Assembly (NCBI GenBank): GCA_049594615.1
Contig: JBMYJR010000004.1
Coordinates: 37,326-101,325 of the forward strand
DNA from: CAXPZW01 sp049594615
GTDB taxonomy: Bacteria; Bacteroidota; Bacteroidia; Flavobacteriales_D; Sanyastnellaceae
Length of the DNA stretch: 64,000 nt
Reading direction: 5' to 3'
Shown: one piece after another, positions 33,971 through 41,548 of the stretch
Layout: every line of letters begins with the position of its first letter
Position numbering within the stretch: position 1 is the stretch's first letter
The notes under the pieces: generated by a model
Databases searched by the model: none
Seen by the model: the letters and a program-made list of their open reading frames with translations, nothing else
Told to the model about the DNA's origin: nothing
Made by a program: the position numbers and the translations under genes

Positions 33971-35866
33971 TTAGCGCACCAAGATACGCTCGATGCGTAC
34001 GCCGTAATCGGTGCGTACTTCCACCAACACTACGCCAGTAATGTCTGGCAATTCCAACCACCCGCTGCGCACCAGCCACGGCTGTTCCAAGAGCAACTTG
34101 CCGTCTGAGGTGTACGTGCGGATCTGTTTGATTTCTTCCGAGCACTGCACGCGCACCCACCCGTTGGCCGGGTTGGGCCCGATCTGCAGTGCAAAATCTT
34201 CAGGAATCTCATCTACGCCCGTGGTAGTGTCCAAGGTGACCGACGCAATCAACTCGGGCTCGGGATCTACGGCTGCGTACATATCCTTGAAGGTGTTGAT
34301 GGGCCCAGAGTCGTAGGTGAACATCTCCTCCAACCAACGCGGCGGTACACTCTGATAGAACACGTTTGCCTGGGCCACCACCTCACCTTCGTAACCGTCC
34401 AGGGCAATGCGGTAGGTAACCAGATCCGACCCTGACCCTTCGATACCGTCTGCAGCGTTGAAGTTGAGGTCGGCTATGGCCAAACCGGCCACCAAGGTGG
34501 TATCGTACGTGTAGTGGGTCGTGCTGAAGCCCTCCGGCACCAAGCGATTGTCTTTCAAAGGATATGCGGCATTCTCCAGTACGGTAGTGGCCAGCCCGTC
34601 ATTGTCACCCAAGACCATTTCATACACCTGCACTTGGTCTTCGTTTCGGATGACTTCGTGGTGGGGCTCGTAGGGAAGGTCGCGGCCGATCAGGTTGAAC
34701 TCTTCGTCCAACAACCCTTGTTCAAAGAGCACATTCCCGTCCACGTCCTCCAATCGGAAATGTACCCAAGCGATGCGCGCCGGATAGCCCGAAGGGAACT
34801 TGTGTCCGGCCTTGTTCCACAGCTCCAGCTCAAAGGTGAGCGTGTCTTCGACATGGTCGATTTTGGTCAGGGTCAGGTCAAGGGTTTGTTGTTGGAGCTG
34901 CTCGCGGGTGCGTTCCTCGACCAGGGTCAACTGCTCTTGGGTGGCAGGCAAATCGAGTTCATCCTTGAATTCCTTGAAGAGGCGCAACATGTAGGTGTTG
35001 CCCCCCACCAGGTGGTGTTTCGCATACGGCTGCTGGGGGAACAACCAGGTAGGCAAGCTCGCCGCCACCGCTCCGTCTTCGACCAGTGGCATGTGGCAGG
35101 TTTGGCATTCGGTGCCCTCGTCCGGATAGGCGGAATTGACCCACTCGTGGTAGGTGGCTTGCTCGAAGAAGACGTTTTCGGTGGGGGCCCCGTCCACGAA
35201 AGTGTGGGTGAACAAGCTGTGGCATGACGCACAGAGTTCCGACTCGCGCACGTGCTCGCTGTAGACCGGACTGAAGCCGGTTTGGCCGCTCATCAAGCCG
35301 TCCCAAGGGTTGATGAATCCGCCGTAGGCGGCGTGGTCGTCGTTGTAGGGAATCTCGCCCGTGTTGAGGTCACCAAGCTCAGGAACATCCGCAATGGCGT
35401 GGCAACCGATGCAGCCCACCCCGTCTTGGCCGAGTTCGTCGGTCTCGAGGTGTTGCATCAGAAACGCTTGGCCGGTGGTGAGCTCCATTTCGTAATGGCC
35501 CATGGGGGCGTGACAACGGGTACAGGTTTCCTCGATTTCGGCCACGTAGTTGGGATTGGCCAGGCCTTCGTGGCTCACCTTGGCCTTCCAGAACGGATCG
35601 CGGGCCGAGTTGGCCATAATGGTGCCCATCCAGTCGTTGATGGTGCTCACGTCGTTGCCCTCGGCGTCTACCTGGTCTTCACCGTCCAAGCTGGTGTTGT
35701 GGCAGTTGACGCATTTGCCCGAGCCTACAAACCACTCTCCTTCAAACTCGCTGAGCTCCTCAGGTGTGCGGTCAGCGCCGCAACCATTTTCTCGGGGCGC
35801 ATCGGTGAGCGACAGGAACAGGATTCCTGCAGTGAATAAGACAAGGGCAATTCCACGTTTGCGCAT
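33971..35866 (-). CDS. Pentaheme c-type cytochrome with T9SS type A sorting domain
   Basis: 631 residues. The N-terminal hydrophobic signal (MRKRGIALVLFTAGILFL) is followed by five heme-binding motifs in order: CVNCH, CTRCH, CIGCH, CASCH and CQTCH, all in the first half, with extra His residues for axial ligation. This resembles multiheme cytochromes of the c554/NapC-NrfH-like structural class. The second half is beta-rich (WNKAGHKFPSGYPARIAW near residue 360) and the C-terminus is a T9SS domain (IGPNPANGWVRVQC to RIERILVR), predicting export to the cell surface. Start at 35866 is chosen for the signal peptide. It is divergent from a PQQ-type sugar dehydrogenase with 71 nt between starts; a redox partnership is inference. 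Confidence 0.87.
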   Translation of the reverse strand: MRKRGIALVLFTAGILFLSLTDAPRENGCGADRTPEELSEFEGEWFVGSGKCVNCHNTSLDGEDQVDAEGNDVSTINDWMGTIMANSARDPFWKAKVSHEGLANPNYVAEIEETCTRCHAPMGHYEMELTTGQAFLMQHLETDELGQDGVGCIGCHAIADVPELGDLNTGEIPYNDDHAAYGGFINPWDGLMSGQTGFSPVYSEHVRESELCASCHSLFTHTFVDGAPTENVFFEQATYHEWVNSAYPDEGTECQTCHMPLVEDGAVAASLPTWLFPQQPYAKHHLVGGNTYMLRLFKEFKDELDLPATQEQLTLVEERTREQLQQQTLDLTLTKIDHVEDTLTFELELWNKAGHKFPSGYPARIAWVHFRLEDVDGNVLFEQGLLDEEFNLIGRDLPYEPHHEVIRNEDQVQVYEMVLGDNDGLATTVLENAAYPLKDNRLVPEGFSTTHYTYDTTLVAGLAIADLNFNAADGIEGSGSDLVTYRIALDGYEGEVVAQANVFYQSVPPRWLEEMFTYDSGPINTFKDMYAAVDPEPELIASVTLDTTTGVDEIPEDFALQIGPNPANGWVRVQCSEEIKQIRTYTSDGKLLLEQPWLVRSGWLELPDITGVVLVEVRTDYGVRIERILVR

Positions 35867-35937
35867 GAACAGGACTTTGAGTCGTTGACTTTCTTTGCAA
35901 AAGAAACAATTGGACGCCGAAACCACTTTTGATTCGC
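35867..35937. promoter_or_regulatory. Shared divergent promoter region of the two secreted redox genes
   Basis: 71 nt separate the two start codons. A forward near-consensus box CACTTTTG (35924-35931) lies 6 nt before the dehydrogenase ATG. A TTTGCAAA core (about 35894-35901), flanked by TTTC and GAAA, forms an imperfect palindrome that could serve as reverse-strand promoter or operator. Confidence 0.45.
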
Positions 35938-37464
35938 ATGAGAAGGATTCCATTTTGCCTGCTTTTTCTGTTGACGACCGCTGCGTTGCCAACATGGGCC
36001 CAACCCGACACCCTGCTCGCAGACCGGGTGCTGAACTACGAATGGCCCATTGACTTGGTCCACACCCCCATGGACGACGACGACCGCCTGTTCATTGTAG
36101 GCCACTTTGGCAAAGTGGACATCCTGGTCGACGGCGAATTGCAAGAAGGTTCCTTCCTGGACCTCAGCGATACCGGGCTGAACATCTTGAACTTCGGCAC
36201 CAACTCCGAGCAAGGCATCAACGGCATGGCCTTCGATCCGGACTACGCCAACAACGGCTACTTCTACGTGTGCTACAACGGCACCCGCCCCGACGGAACC
36301 GGCGACGAAATCGAACAACGCATCGTGTGTTTCCAAGTGGATTCCGACAATCCCGACGTGGCAGACACCTCCACCTGGTACGAACTCTTGGAGTTTGACG
36401 AAGGGGACGACCCCGAACCGGGACACAACGGCGGCAAACTCGCCTTTGGGCCGGACGGCTACCTCTATGTTTCCTGCGGAGACGGCGGAAGCACCGGCAA
36501 CGGCCAACAAGGCGGGAACAGTGGCGGCGACGACCACGGCGAAATCGGCAACGGACAAGACTTGCAAACCTTCTTGGGTAAACTCCTGCGCATCGACGCG
36601 CACGGCATGGAACCCTACACCATCCCTGAAGACAACCCCTTCGTGGGCGACCCAAACGCTTTGGATGAAATCTGGTCCTACGGCTGGCGCAACCCTTGGC
36701 GTTTCAACTTCGACCGCCTCACTGGAGACCTTTTCATTGCAGATGTAGGCGAAGTCGATTGGGAAGAGATCAACAAGGAACCCGCTGGATTTGAAGGCGG
36801 TGGCAACTACGGATGGCGTTTGCTGGAAGGTCCCATGTGCTACAATCCCACCGTCGATTGCGACCCAGAAAACGCCACCATCTCTCCCATCCACGCCTAT
36901 CCCCACAATGACGGGGAATGCGCAACGGTAGGGGGCGTCATGTACCGCGGCACCGAGATCCCCACGCTATACGGCCACTACCTCTACAGCGATTTTTGTG
37001 GATTCTACGACGAGAAATTCTGGACTATCACCGAGACCGCTGACGGTTGGGTGCGCAAGCCCTGCTGGGTCGAAGTGCCCGGCGGATTTACCCCATGGCA
37101 AGAGAACCGGTTCGGCTTTGCCGAGGACCGTGGCGGCGAGGTGTACTTCATGACCACCTTGGGATTGTACCGCCTGACCCTGGACCCGAATGCCACCTCA
37201 GAGAAAAGGCCATTGGTTGCACACCCCAACCCGGCAAAAGGCGAAGTCATTCTTCAACCGGGCGTTGGCATTACCGTCGATGGTATTGAAATGGTGGACA
37301 GCAGCGGTCGCATTGCCGCCTACCCTGCATTCACCTCGTTTGAAGGGGTGGTTCGCTTTGATGTATCCGAAATGCGCGCGGGCGTGTACATCCTCAACGT
37401 CAGCTGCAACTTGGGCAGCGATTTCCAACAACTGCGGTTGGTGGTGACCCCCGACGGTCAGTAG
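35938..37464 (+). CDS. PQQ-dependent sugar dehydrogenase family protein with T9SS sorting domain
   Basis: 508 residues. Signal peptide about 1-21 (ending TWAQ). The six-bladed propeller matches the soluble glucose/sorbosone (aldose) dehydrogenase family. GINGMAFDPDY and GHNGGKLAFGPDGYLYVSCG carry the catalytic His of sGDH, and WSYGWRNPWRFNFD carries the substrate-binding Arg of the 'RNP' motif. FIADVGEVDWEEIN and NYGWRLLEG follow. These enzymes oxidise aldoses to lactones with PQQ and calcium. A C-terminal T9SS domain begins VAHPNPAKGEV, so the enzyme should be extracellular. No PQQ synthesis genes are in the window. Divergent from the pentaheme cytochrome, a plausible electron acceptor (inference). 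Confidence 0.9.
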   Translation: MRRIPFCLLFLLTTAALPTWAQPDTLLADRVLNYEWPIDLVHTPMDDDDRLFIVGHFGKVDILVDGELQEGSFLDLSDTGLNILNFGTNSEQGINGMAFDPDYANNGYFYVCYNGTRPDGTGDEIEQRIVCFQVDSDNPDVADTSTWYELLEFDEGDDPEPGHNGGKLAFGPDGYLYVSCGDGGSTGNGQQGGNSGGDDHGEIGNGQDLQTFLGKLLRIDAHGMEPYTIPEDNPFVGDPNALDEIWSYGWRNPWRFNFDRLTGDLFIADVGEVDWEEINKEPAGFEGGGNYGWRLLEGPMCYNPTVDCDPENATISPIHAYPHNDGECATVGGVMYRGTEIPTLYGHYLYSDFCGFYDEKFWTITETADGWVRKPCWVEVPGGFTPWQENRFGFAEDRGGEVYFMTTLGLYRLTLDPNATSEKRPLVAHPNPAKGEVILQPGVGITVDGIEMVDSSGRIAAYPAFTSFEGVVRFDVSEMRAGVYILNVSCNLGSDFQQLRLVVTPDGQ

Positions 37465-37467
37465 CCG

Positions 37468-37878
37468 TTAGGGGCAGTCACAGGTCTTGCCGCTTCCGGT
37501 TTGCTCCACACCAATCACCTCGACGGGCGGCTTGACATTGGTACCTAAGGGCAAAAACTTAAAGCGCAAGCGAGTGGTGACCCCGTTTTCCAGGTGCTCC
37601 AGCTGGTATTCCTTGGGCTCGTTGTCCACTTGACTTTCGCTGAAGAGCACATCACTCTTCTCGGCCATATCTATCAGGGAAGCATTTGAAAATCCGTAGC
37701 ACTGCAGCTTGCAAAAGTTCTGGTCGCTCCAGCTCAGCTCGGCCGCGGCGATGCGTTTGCGCACCTGGTTTTGCGGCAACCAGCCCAGCCAGTCGCGGCC
37801 GTTGAACATCACAAACACCAGGATCAGGCCCAAGGCCACGCCCAGCAAATAGCGGTTGAGTCGTTGTTGAAACTTCAT
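37468..37878 (-). CDS. Membrane-anchored hypothetical protein
   Basis: 136 residues. One N-terminal membrane helix (about residues 10-27, YLLGVALGLILVFVMFN) is followed by a soluble domain with several Cys: FCKLQCYGF near 58 and a final CDCP. The central pattern (RIAAAELSWSD, CYGFSNASLIDMAEKSDVLFSES, KEYQLEH) loosely recalls DUF4258-like Bacteroidota proteins, but I cannot confirm a family. Inference: anchored in the inner membrane with the domain in the periplasm. It ends 3 nt from the convergent dehydrogenase stop codon. A hairpin with a T-tract lies upstream of its start on the same strand. Confidence 0.75.
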   Translation of the reverse strand: MKFQQRLNRYLLGVALGLILVFVMFNGRDWLGWLPQNQVRKRIAAAELSWSDQNFCKLQCYGFSNASLIDMAEKSDVLFSESQVDNEPKEYQLEHLENGVTTRLRFKFLPLGTNVKPPVEVIGVEQTGSGKTCDCP

Positions 37879-37903
37879 GGCAGAGTGTGCGGGCAAAGGT
37901 GAA

Positions 37904-37940
37904 ACAAAAAAAGCCTTCCGCGGTTGCAGAAAGCCTTTGG
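37904..37940 (-). terminator. Terminator-like hairpin upstream of the 37878 gene
   Basis: On the reverse strand AAAGGCTTTC, a 9-nt loop and GGAAGGCTTT pair with one mismatch and one G-T pair, and run into seven Ts. No reverse-strand gene lies upstream, so it would end a short untranslated transcript or attenuate the gene that starts 26 nt further on. Confidence 0.5.
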
Positions 37941-38087
37941 TTCTCGAGCTCGGCAGATGCCTTTCGCTCTCACACCGGTCTTTTATCCAGCAAGACTACC
38001 GATGGGAACGGGTTTGGATTCCGGGGGGTGTGCCAACAAATGCTAAGTGCTTTTTGAACCGGATTCCGACCCGGCTGTTGCTCTTTT

Positions 38088-38678
38088 ATGCAAAGTGCTA
38101 CCTTGATGGCAGAAGTGAAGCTGTCAGAACAAGATATTGTCCGGTTACTCGGCCAAGGCGACCAGCGCGCGATGGCCATGATTTACGACCGGTACGCAGA
38201 TGCCCTTTACGGGACACTGCGACGCATGCTGCCCGATGAGGCAGCCACGCGTGATGTCATGCAGGAAGGCTTTGTCAAGGTGTGGAAACACGCCGACCAT
38301 TACGACCCAACCAAATCCACATTGTTTACTTGGCTGCTGCGCATTTTGCGCAACACGGCCGTCGATCGCCTGCGCTCGGATAAAGTGCGTGCAGACCTCA
38401 ACATCCAAATGGCGGGTTCGGCCGTAAGTGAGGTAAGCAACCGTTTCAAACCCGAACACCTCGATATTCCCGAGCTCTTAGCCGGGCTGGATCCGAAGTA
38501 CCAAGATGTGATTCAAGCGCTCTTTTTCAAAGGCATGACCCAACAGGAAGCCTCAGAAGCGCTGGAAATTCCCCTTGGTACAATCAAGACCCGACTCAAA
38601 ATTGCGCTCCGAGAGCTTAGAAACGTGTTTGATGAACAACAATTGCTGGTTTTGCTTGTAGTGACGATGTTGACATGA
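38088..38678 (+). CDS. ECF-type RNA polymerase sigma factor
   Basis: 196 residues (190 if the in-frame ATG at 38106 is used). Region 2 is clear: DQRAMAMIYDRYADALYG, then DVMQEGFVKVWKHADHYDP and TLFTWLLRILRNTAVDRLR, covering core binding and -10 recognition. Region 4 follows with LDPKYQDVIQALFFKGMTQQEASEALEIPLGTIKTRLKIALREL, a helix-turn-helix for -35 recognition. There is a 40-residue linker and no region 1 or 3, as in ECF sigmas of the SigK-like type. The stop overlaps the next start by 4 nt, pairing it with the anti-sigma factor. Its regulon is unknown. Confidence 0.93.
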   Translation: MQSATLMAEVKLSEQDIVRLLGQGDQRAMAMIYDRYADALYGTLRRMLPDEAATRDVMQEGFVKVWKHADHYDPTKSTLFTWLLRILRNTAVDRLRSDKVRADLNIQMAGSAVSEVSNRFKPEHLDIPELLAGLDPKYQDVIQALFFKGMTQQEASEALEIPLGTIKTRLKIALRELRNVFDEQQLLVLLVVTMLT

Positions 38679-39508
38679 GCGAGGAGAAACAAACATTCTT
38701 GGAATCAAGCCTGCTGGAGGAGTACCTTCTGGGGTTGACCACGCCCGAAGATGCGGCGAAGGTTGAGCGCATGCTAGAGACCGACGCAGATGTTCGAGCG
38801 GAGTACGCGCGCATGCAGCGCGACGTAGAACAATTTTGCGATACCTATTCTCAGGCACCACCCCCGGACCTGCGCGAATTTGTGCTGGGCGACTTAAACG
38901 CCCAACCCGAGCCTGAAATCGTAACTCCAGACCCTGAGTCTGCACCGCGCGAGGAGTACAAACCTGTGATGGTACCCGTCCAAGGAGGGAGTGGCCTAAA
39001 CTGGATGAGTGCTGCTGCCGCATTGGCCGCCTTGATCGCGGTAGCCGCAGCAGTGTTCTTGTACGACCAGAATACTGAACTTCGCACCCAACTGGCCGCC
39101 AGCATGGAACAACAGGAAACCATTGCCCGCGAGCTGGCAAACATCCGAGGTTCCCTGCAATCACAGCAGACCGCTCAAACTGTGGCCTACCACCCACAAA
39201 CTGAAACCGTTCTGCTGCGCGGCACCGATAAATCCCCCGGATTGGGCGTTGTAGCCTACTGGAACCGCGAAACCGAGCAGTCTTTCTTGAACGTACTCTG
39301 GCTGCCGGACATACCAGACAAGTGTTACCAGCTTTGGGCAGACGTCCACGGTGAAATGATCAACTTGGGAGTACTCGATCTCACCCAAGCACCGTTCGCG
39401 CCCATCGAATTCAAGGTGGATGCCGAAAGTCTGAACATTACGATTGAGCCCATCGGCGGCAGCGATCACCCGACGGTGACCGACTTGGTGAGTAGCATTC
39501 AGATCTAA
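38675..39508 (+). CDS. Anti-sigma factor (RskA-like, membrane-bound)
   Basis: 277 residues. The cytoplasmic N-terminus (about 1-105) has the anti-sigma pattern LEEYLLGLTTPEDAAKVERML, which binds the sigma factor. One membrane helix (about 110-129, MSAAAALAALIAVAAAVFLY) is followed by a short coiled-coil stretch (RTQLAASMEQQETIARELAN). A periplasmic domain follows with GVVAYWNRETEQSFLNVLWL and DKCYQLWADVHGEMINLGVL, characteristic of the RskA/anti-sigma-K C-terminal domain. It should hold the co-transcribed sigma factor inactive until an envelope signal arrives. ATGA overlap with the sigma gene. Confidence 0.92.
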   Translation: MSEEKQTFLESSLLEEYLLGLTTPEDAAKVERMLETDADVRAEYARMQRDVEQFCDTYSQAPPPDLREFVLGDLNAQPEPEIVTPDPESAPREEYKPVMVPVQGGSGLNWMSAAAALAALIAVAAAVFLYDQNTELRTQLAASMEQQETIARELANIRGSLQSQQTAQTVAYHPQTETVLLRGTDKSPGLGVVAYWNRETEQSFLNVLWLPDIPDKCYQLWADVHGEMINLGVLDLTQAPFAPIEFKVDAESLNITIEPIGGSDHPTVTDLVSSIQI

Positions 39509-39521
39509 GAAACGATCCGAT

Positions 39522-40502
39522 TTACATCTGACTGAAGCCCACTTTGCTGCGCACGCGGTTCAAGACTTCGCGTGCCACACTGCGGGCTTTTTCTGCGCCC
39601 TTCAGCAGTTCGGCCTCGAGCTCATCACGGTGGGCCATGTAGTGGTCGAAACGTTCGCGTTCAGTGGCAAAGCGGGTGAGGATGGCCTCGAGCAAATCCT
39701 TTTTCGCATGGCCCCAACCGTACCCACCTGCGCGGAGTTTGGAGGCCAACTCGGCGCTCTGCTCTTCCGTGGCAATCAACTTATAGAGTTCATATACCAC
39801 AGCGCCTTCGGGCGCTTTGGGGTCTTCGAGCGGGGTAGCATCGGTGACGATCTTTTTGTTGATCTCTTTTTTGAGCTGTTTTTCGGGGAGAAAAATGTTC
39901 AGGGTGTTGTCGCGTGACTTACTCATCTTCTCCCCATCGGTACCCGGAATCAGCATGGTGGATTCCTGGATTTTCTCTTGCGGCTCCACAAAGGTCTTGC
40001 CCATCAAGTGGTTAAAGCTGCCCGCAACGCGGCGTGTCATTTCCAGGTGCTGGACTTGGTCTTTGCCCACCGGAACGAAGTCGGCATCGTAAAGCAGGAT
40101 GTCAGCGGCCATCAGCATGGGATAGGTAAACAGGCCCGCATTCACATCTTCCAACCGCTCGGCTTTATCTTTGAAGGAGTGGGCCAGGGTCAGGCGCTGG
40201 TAAGGAAAGTAGCAGCTCAGGTACCACGACAGCTCTGCACATTCAGGCACGTCACTCTGACGGTAAAACACAGTCTGGTCGGTGTCGAGTCCAAAGGCCA
40301 GCCATGCCGCGGCAACGGCAGCGGTGTTTTCGCTCAATTCTTCCCCGTCCTTGATCTGGGTTACCGAGTGAAGGTCGGCGATGAACAGGAAACTTTCGTT
40401 GCCCGTTTCACGACTCATGCGGATGGCGGGTTCGATGGCGCCAAGCAAGTTGCCGAGGTGAGGGGTGCCGGTGGATTGGATGCCGGTGAGGATGCGTGCC
40501 AT
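39522..40502 (-). CDS. trpS: Tryptophanyl-tRNA synthetase
   Basis: 326 residues, the usual bacterial length. This class I synthetase charges tRNA-Trp. The HIGH-type motif appears as GTPHLGN near residue 12 and the KMSKS loop as DGEKMSKSRDN near 190. FIADLHSVTQ, YQRLTLAHSFKDKAERL and MLMAADILLYDADFVPVGKDQVQHLE are also typical. The gene faces left, divergent from the acyltransferase gene, and is preceded by an exact promoter box at 40523-40530 and, further up, by copy B of the GC-rich repeat. Confidence 0.97.
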   Translation of the reverse strand: MARILTGIQSTGTPHLGNLLGAIEPAIRMSRETGNESFLFIADLHSVTQIKDGEELSENTAAVAAAWLAFGLDTDQTVFYRQSDVPECAELSWYLSCYFPYQRLTLAHSFKDKAERLEDVNAGLFTYPMLMAADILLYDADFVPVGKDQVQHLEMTRRVAGSFNHLMGKTFVEPQEKIQESTMLIPGTDGEKMSKSRDNTLNIFLPEKQLKKEINKKIVTDATPLEDPKAPEGAVVYELYKLIATEEQSAELASKLRAGGYGWGHAKKDLLEAILTRFATERERFDHYMAHRDELEAELLKGAEKARSVAREVLNRVRSKVGFSQM

Positions 40503-40522
40503 AAGGGTTGGATCGGTCGCGA

Positions 40523-40530
40523 CAAAAGTA
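40523..40530 (-). promoter_or_regulatory. trpS promoter -7 box
   Basis: TACTTTTG on the reverse strand, matching TAnnTTTG, 20 nt before the trpS ATG. Confidence 0.65.
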
Positions 40531-40594
40531 GGAAAGGGCGATGTGGGTGTGGGTGTGCTGGCCCAAGGATTGCCACAGAATGTTGACCGGGGCG

Positions 40595-40630
40595 CCAGGT
40601 TCCCTCCCGCGGGCCGCCGGCCCCGCCGCC
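40595..40630 (-). repeat. 36-bp GC-rich hairpin repeat, copy B
   Basis: On the reverse strand this matches copy A (28501-28536) at 33 of 36 positions, with stem GGGCC-GGC-GGCCC; the first of the three differences falls in the loop. It lies 92 nt upstream of trpS and 64 nt upstream of its promoter box, in the same orientation as the gene. Confidence 0.7.
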
Positions 40631-40780
40631 CCCGCCTCCACCTCTCTGCCCGCTTGAAGCGAACGCCCGAAAGCTCATTCCTCCTTCCTTCACTTCCAAA
40701 CCGATGTGCCTTTGACTTTGTGGATGGCCGCGCTCATTTTGTGGTTGCCCTGGACACGCTTTTCCCGCACCAGCGTTTCG

Positions 40781-40788
40781 TACCTTTG
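40781..40788 (+). promoter_or_regulatory. Promoter -7 box of the acyltransferase gene
   Basis: TACCTTTG matches TAnnTTTG and ends 10 nt before the GTG at 40799. It excludes the in-frame ATG at 40706 as the start used from this promoter. Confidence 0.65.
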
Positions 40789-40798
40789 CAAAGCAGCT

Positions 40799-41548
40799 GT
40801 GAAGGTTATTCTCGCCCCCCTATACTTCCTCTATAAATGTTGGATCGGACTGGTGTTCTGGCTCACGTTGTTGGCGCTGTACCCTCGGTTCCGCTACTTA
40901 CTGGCCAAACCCGAGCGCTACCCGCGCGCCTTTGCCTTGAAAAAAACATGGAGCCGCATGCTTTCGGGGCTTATGGGATGCCCGGTGAAGACCGACTTTC
41001 GTGCCGCATTGCCCGCGGGGCCGTATGTGATCTGCGCCAACCACAGCTCCTACATTGACACGTTTTTCTTTTACCAGGTCTTTACCGATTACTTCCTATT
41101 CATGGGCAAAGGAGAACTGTTGAAGTGGCCGTTGTTCGGGCTGTTCTTCCGCACCCAAGACATCCCCGTACACCGCGGTAACTACCGCAAAGCTTACGGC
41201 GCTTTGGCCCGCGCCGGCCGAGCACTGCAACGTGGAGAACCCGTGGCCATCTACCCAGAGGGCACCATCCCGCGGGACAACCCGCGCATGGCCCGGTTCA
41301 AAAACGGGGCGTTCAAAATCGCAATCGATGCGCAAGTACCCATTGTTCCGGTCACCTGGCAAACCAACTGGCGCATCTTGCGGGATCCGCAGCGATTCTT
41401 CGAGCCCGCCAGCCCGCAGGCCTCCAAGGTCGTCGTGCATCCCCCCATCTCCACAGCGGGCAAAACCGAGGCCGATTTGGTAGCTTTACGCGAGGAGGTG
41501 TTTGCCGTCATTGACAGCGCCCTTCCTCAAGAATACCAACGATCGTGA
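40799..41548 (+). CDS. 1-acyl-sn-glycerol-3-phosphate acyltransferase (PlsC-like)
   Basis: 249 residues from a GTG start (MKVILAPLYFLYKCWIG). A hydrophobic N-terminus anchors it to the inner membrane. The four acyltransferase blocks are present: NHSSYID (the N-H-x4-D catalytic pair) near residue 85, the MGKGELLKWP block near 105, VAIYPEGT near 150 and VPIVPVTWQ near 182. It acylates lysophosphatidate or a related lysolipid to make membrane phospholipid precursors. The start is chosen because the promoter box sits 10 nt upstream. The stop overlaps the next gene's GTG (GTGA), coupling it to a secreted CRTAC1-like protein, an odd partner for a lipid enzyme. Confidence 0.9.
   Translation: MKVILAPLYFLYKCWIGLVFWLTLLALYPRFRYLLAKPERYPRAFALKKTWSRMLSGLMGCPVKTDFRAALPAGPYVICANHSSYIDTFFFYQVFTDYFLFMGKGELLKWPLFGLFFRTQDIPVHRGNYRKAYGALARAGRALQRGEPVAIYPEGTIPRDNPRMARFKNGAFKIAIDAQVPIVPVTWQTNWRILRDPQRFFEPASPQASKVVVHPPISTAGKTEADLVALREEVFAVIDSALPQEYQRS

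Larger units (their letters stand above)
40503..40798. other. Divergent intergenic region trpS / acyltransferase
   Basis: 296 nt. It holds the trpS promoter box (40523-40530), repeat copy B (40595-40630) in a GC-rich patch, and the acyltransferase promoter box (40781-40788). An open frame runs upstream of the acyltransferase GTG start from 40706, but it crosses the promoter and is probably not translated. Confidence 0.55.

Noticed and set aside
37940..38060. Possible second tRNA (T-loop-like GGGTTTGGATTCC)
   Set aside because: No acceptor, D or anticodon stem can be formed on either strand around it.
40706..40798. N-terminal extension of the acyltransferase from ATG 40706
   Set aside because: An exact promoter box at 40781-40788 lies inside the extension and the GTG at 40799 starts a typical membrane-anchored PlsC-like N-terminus.
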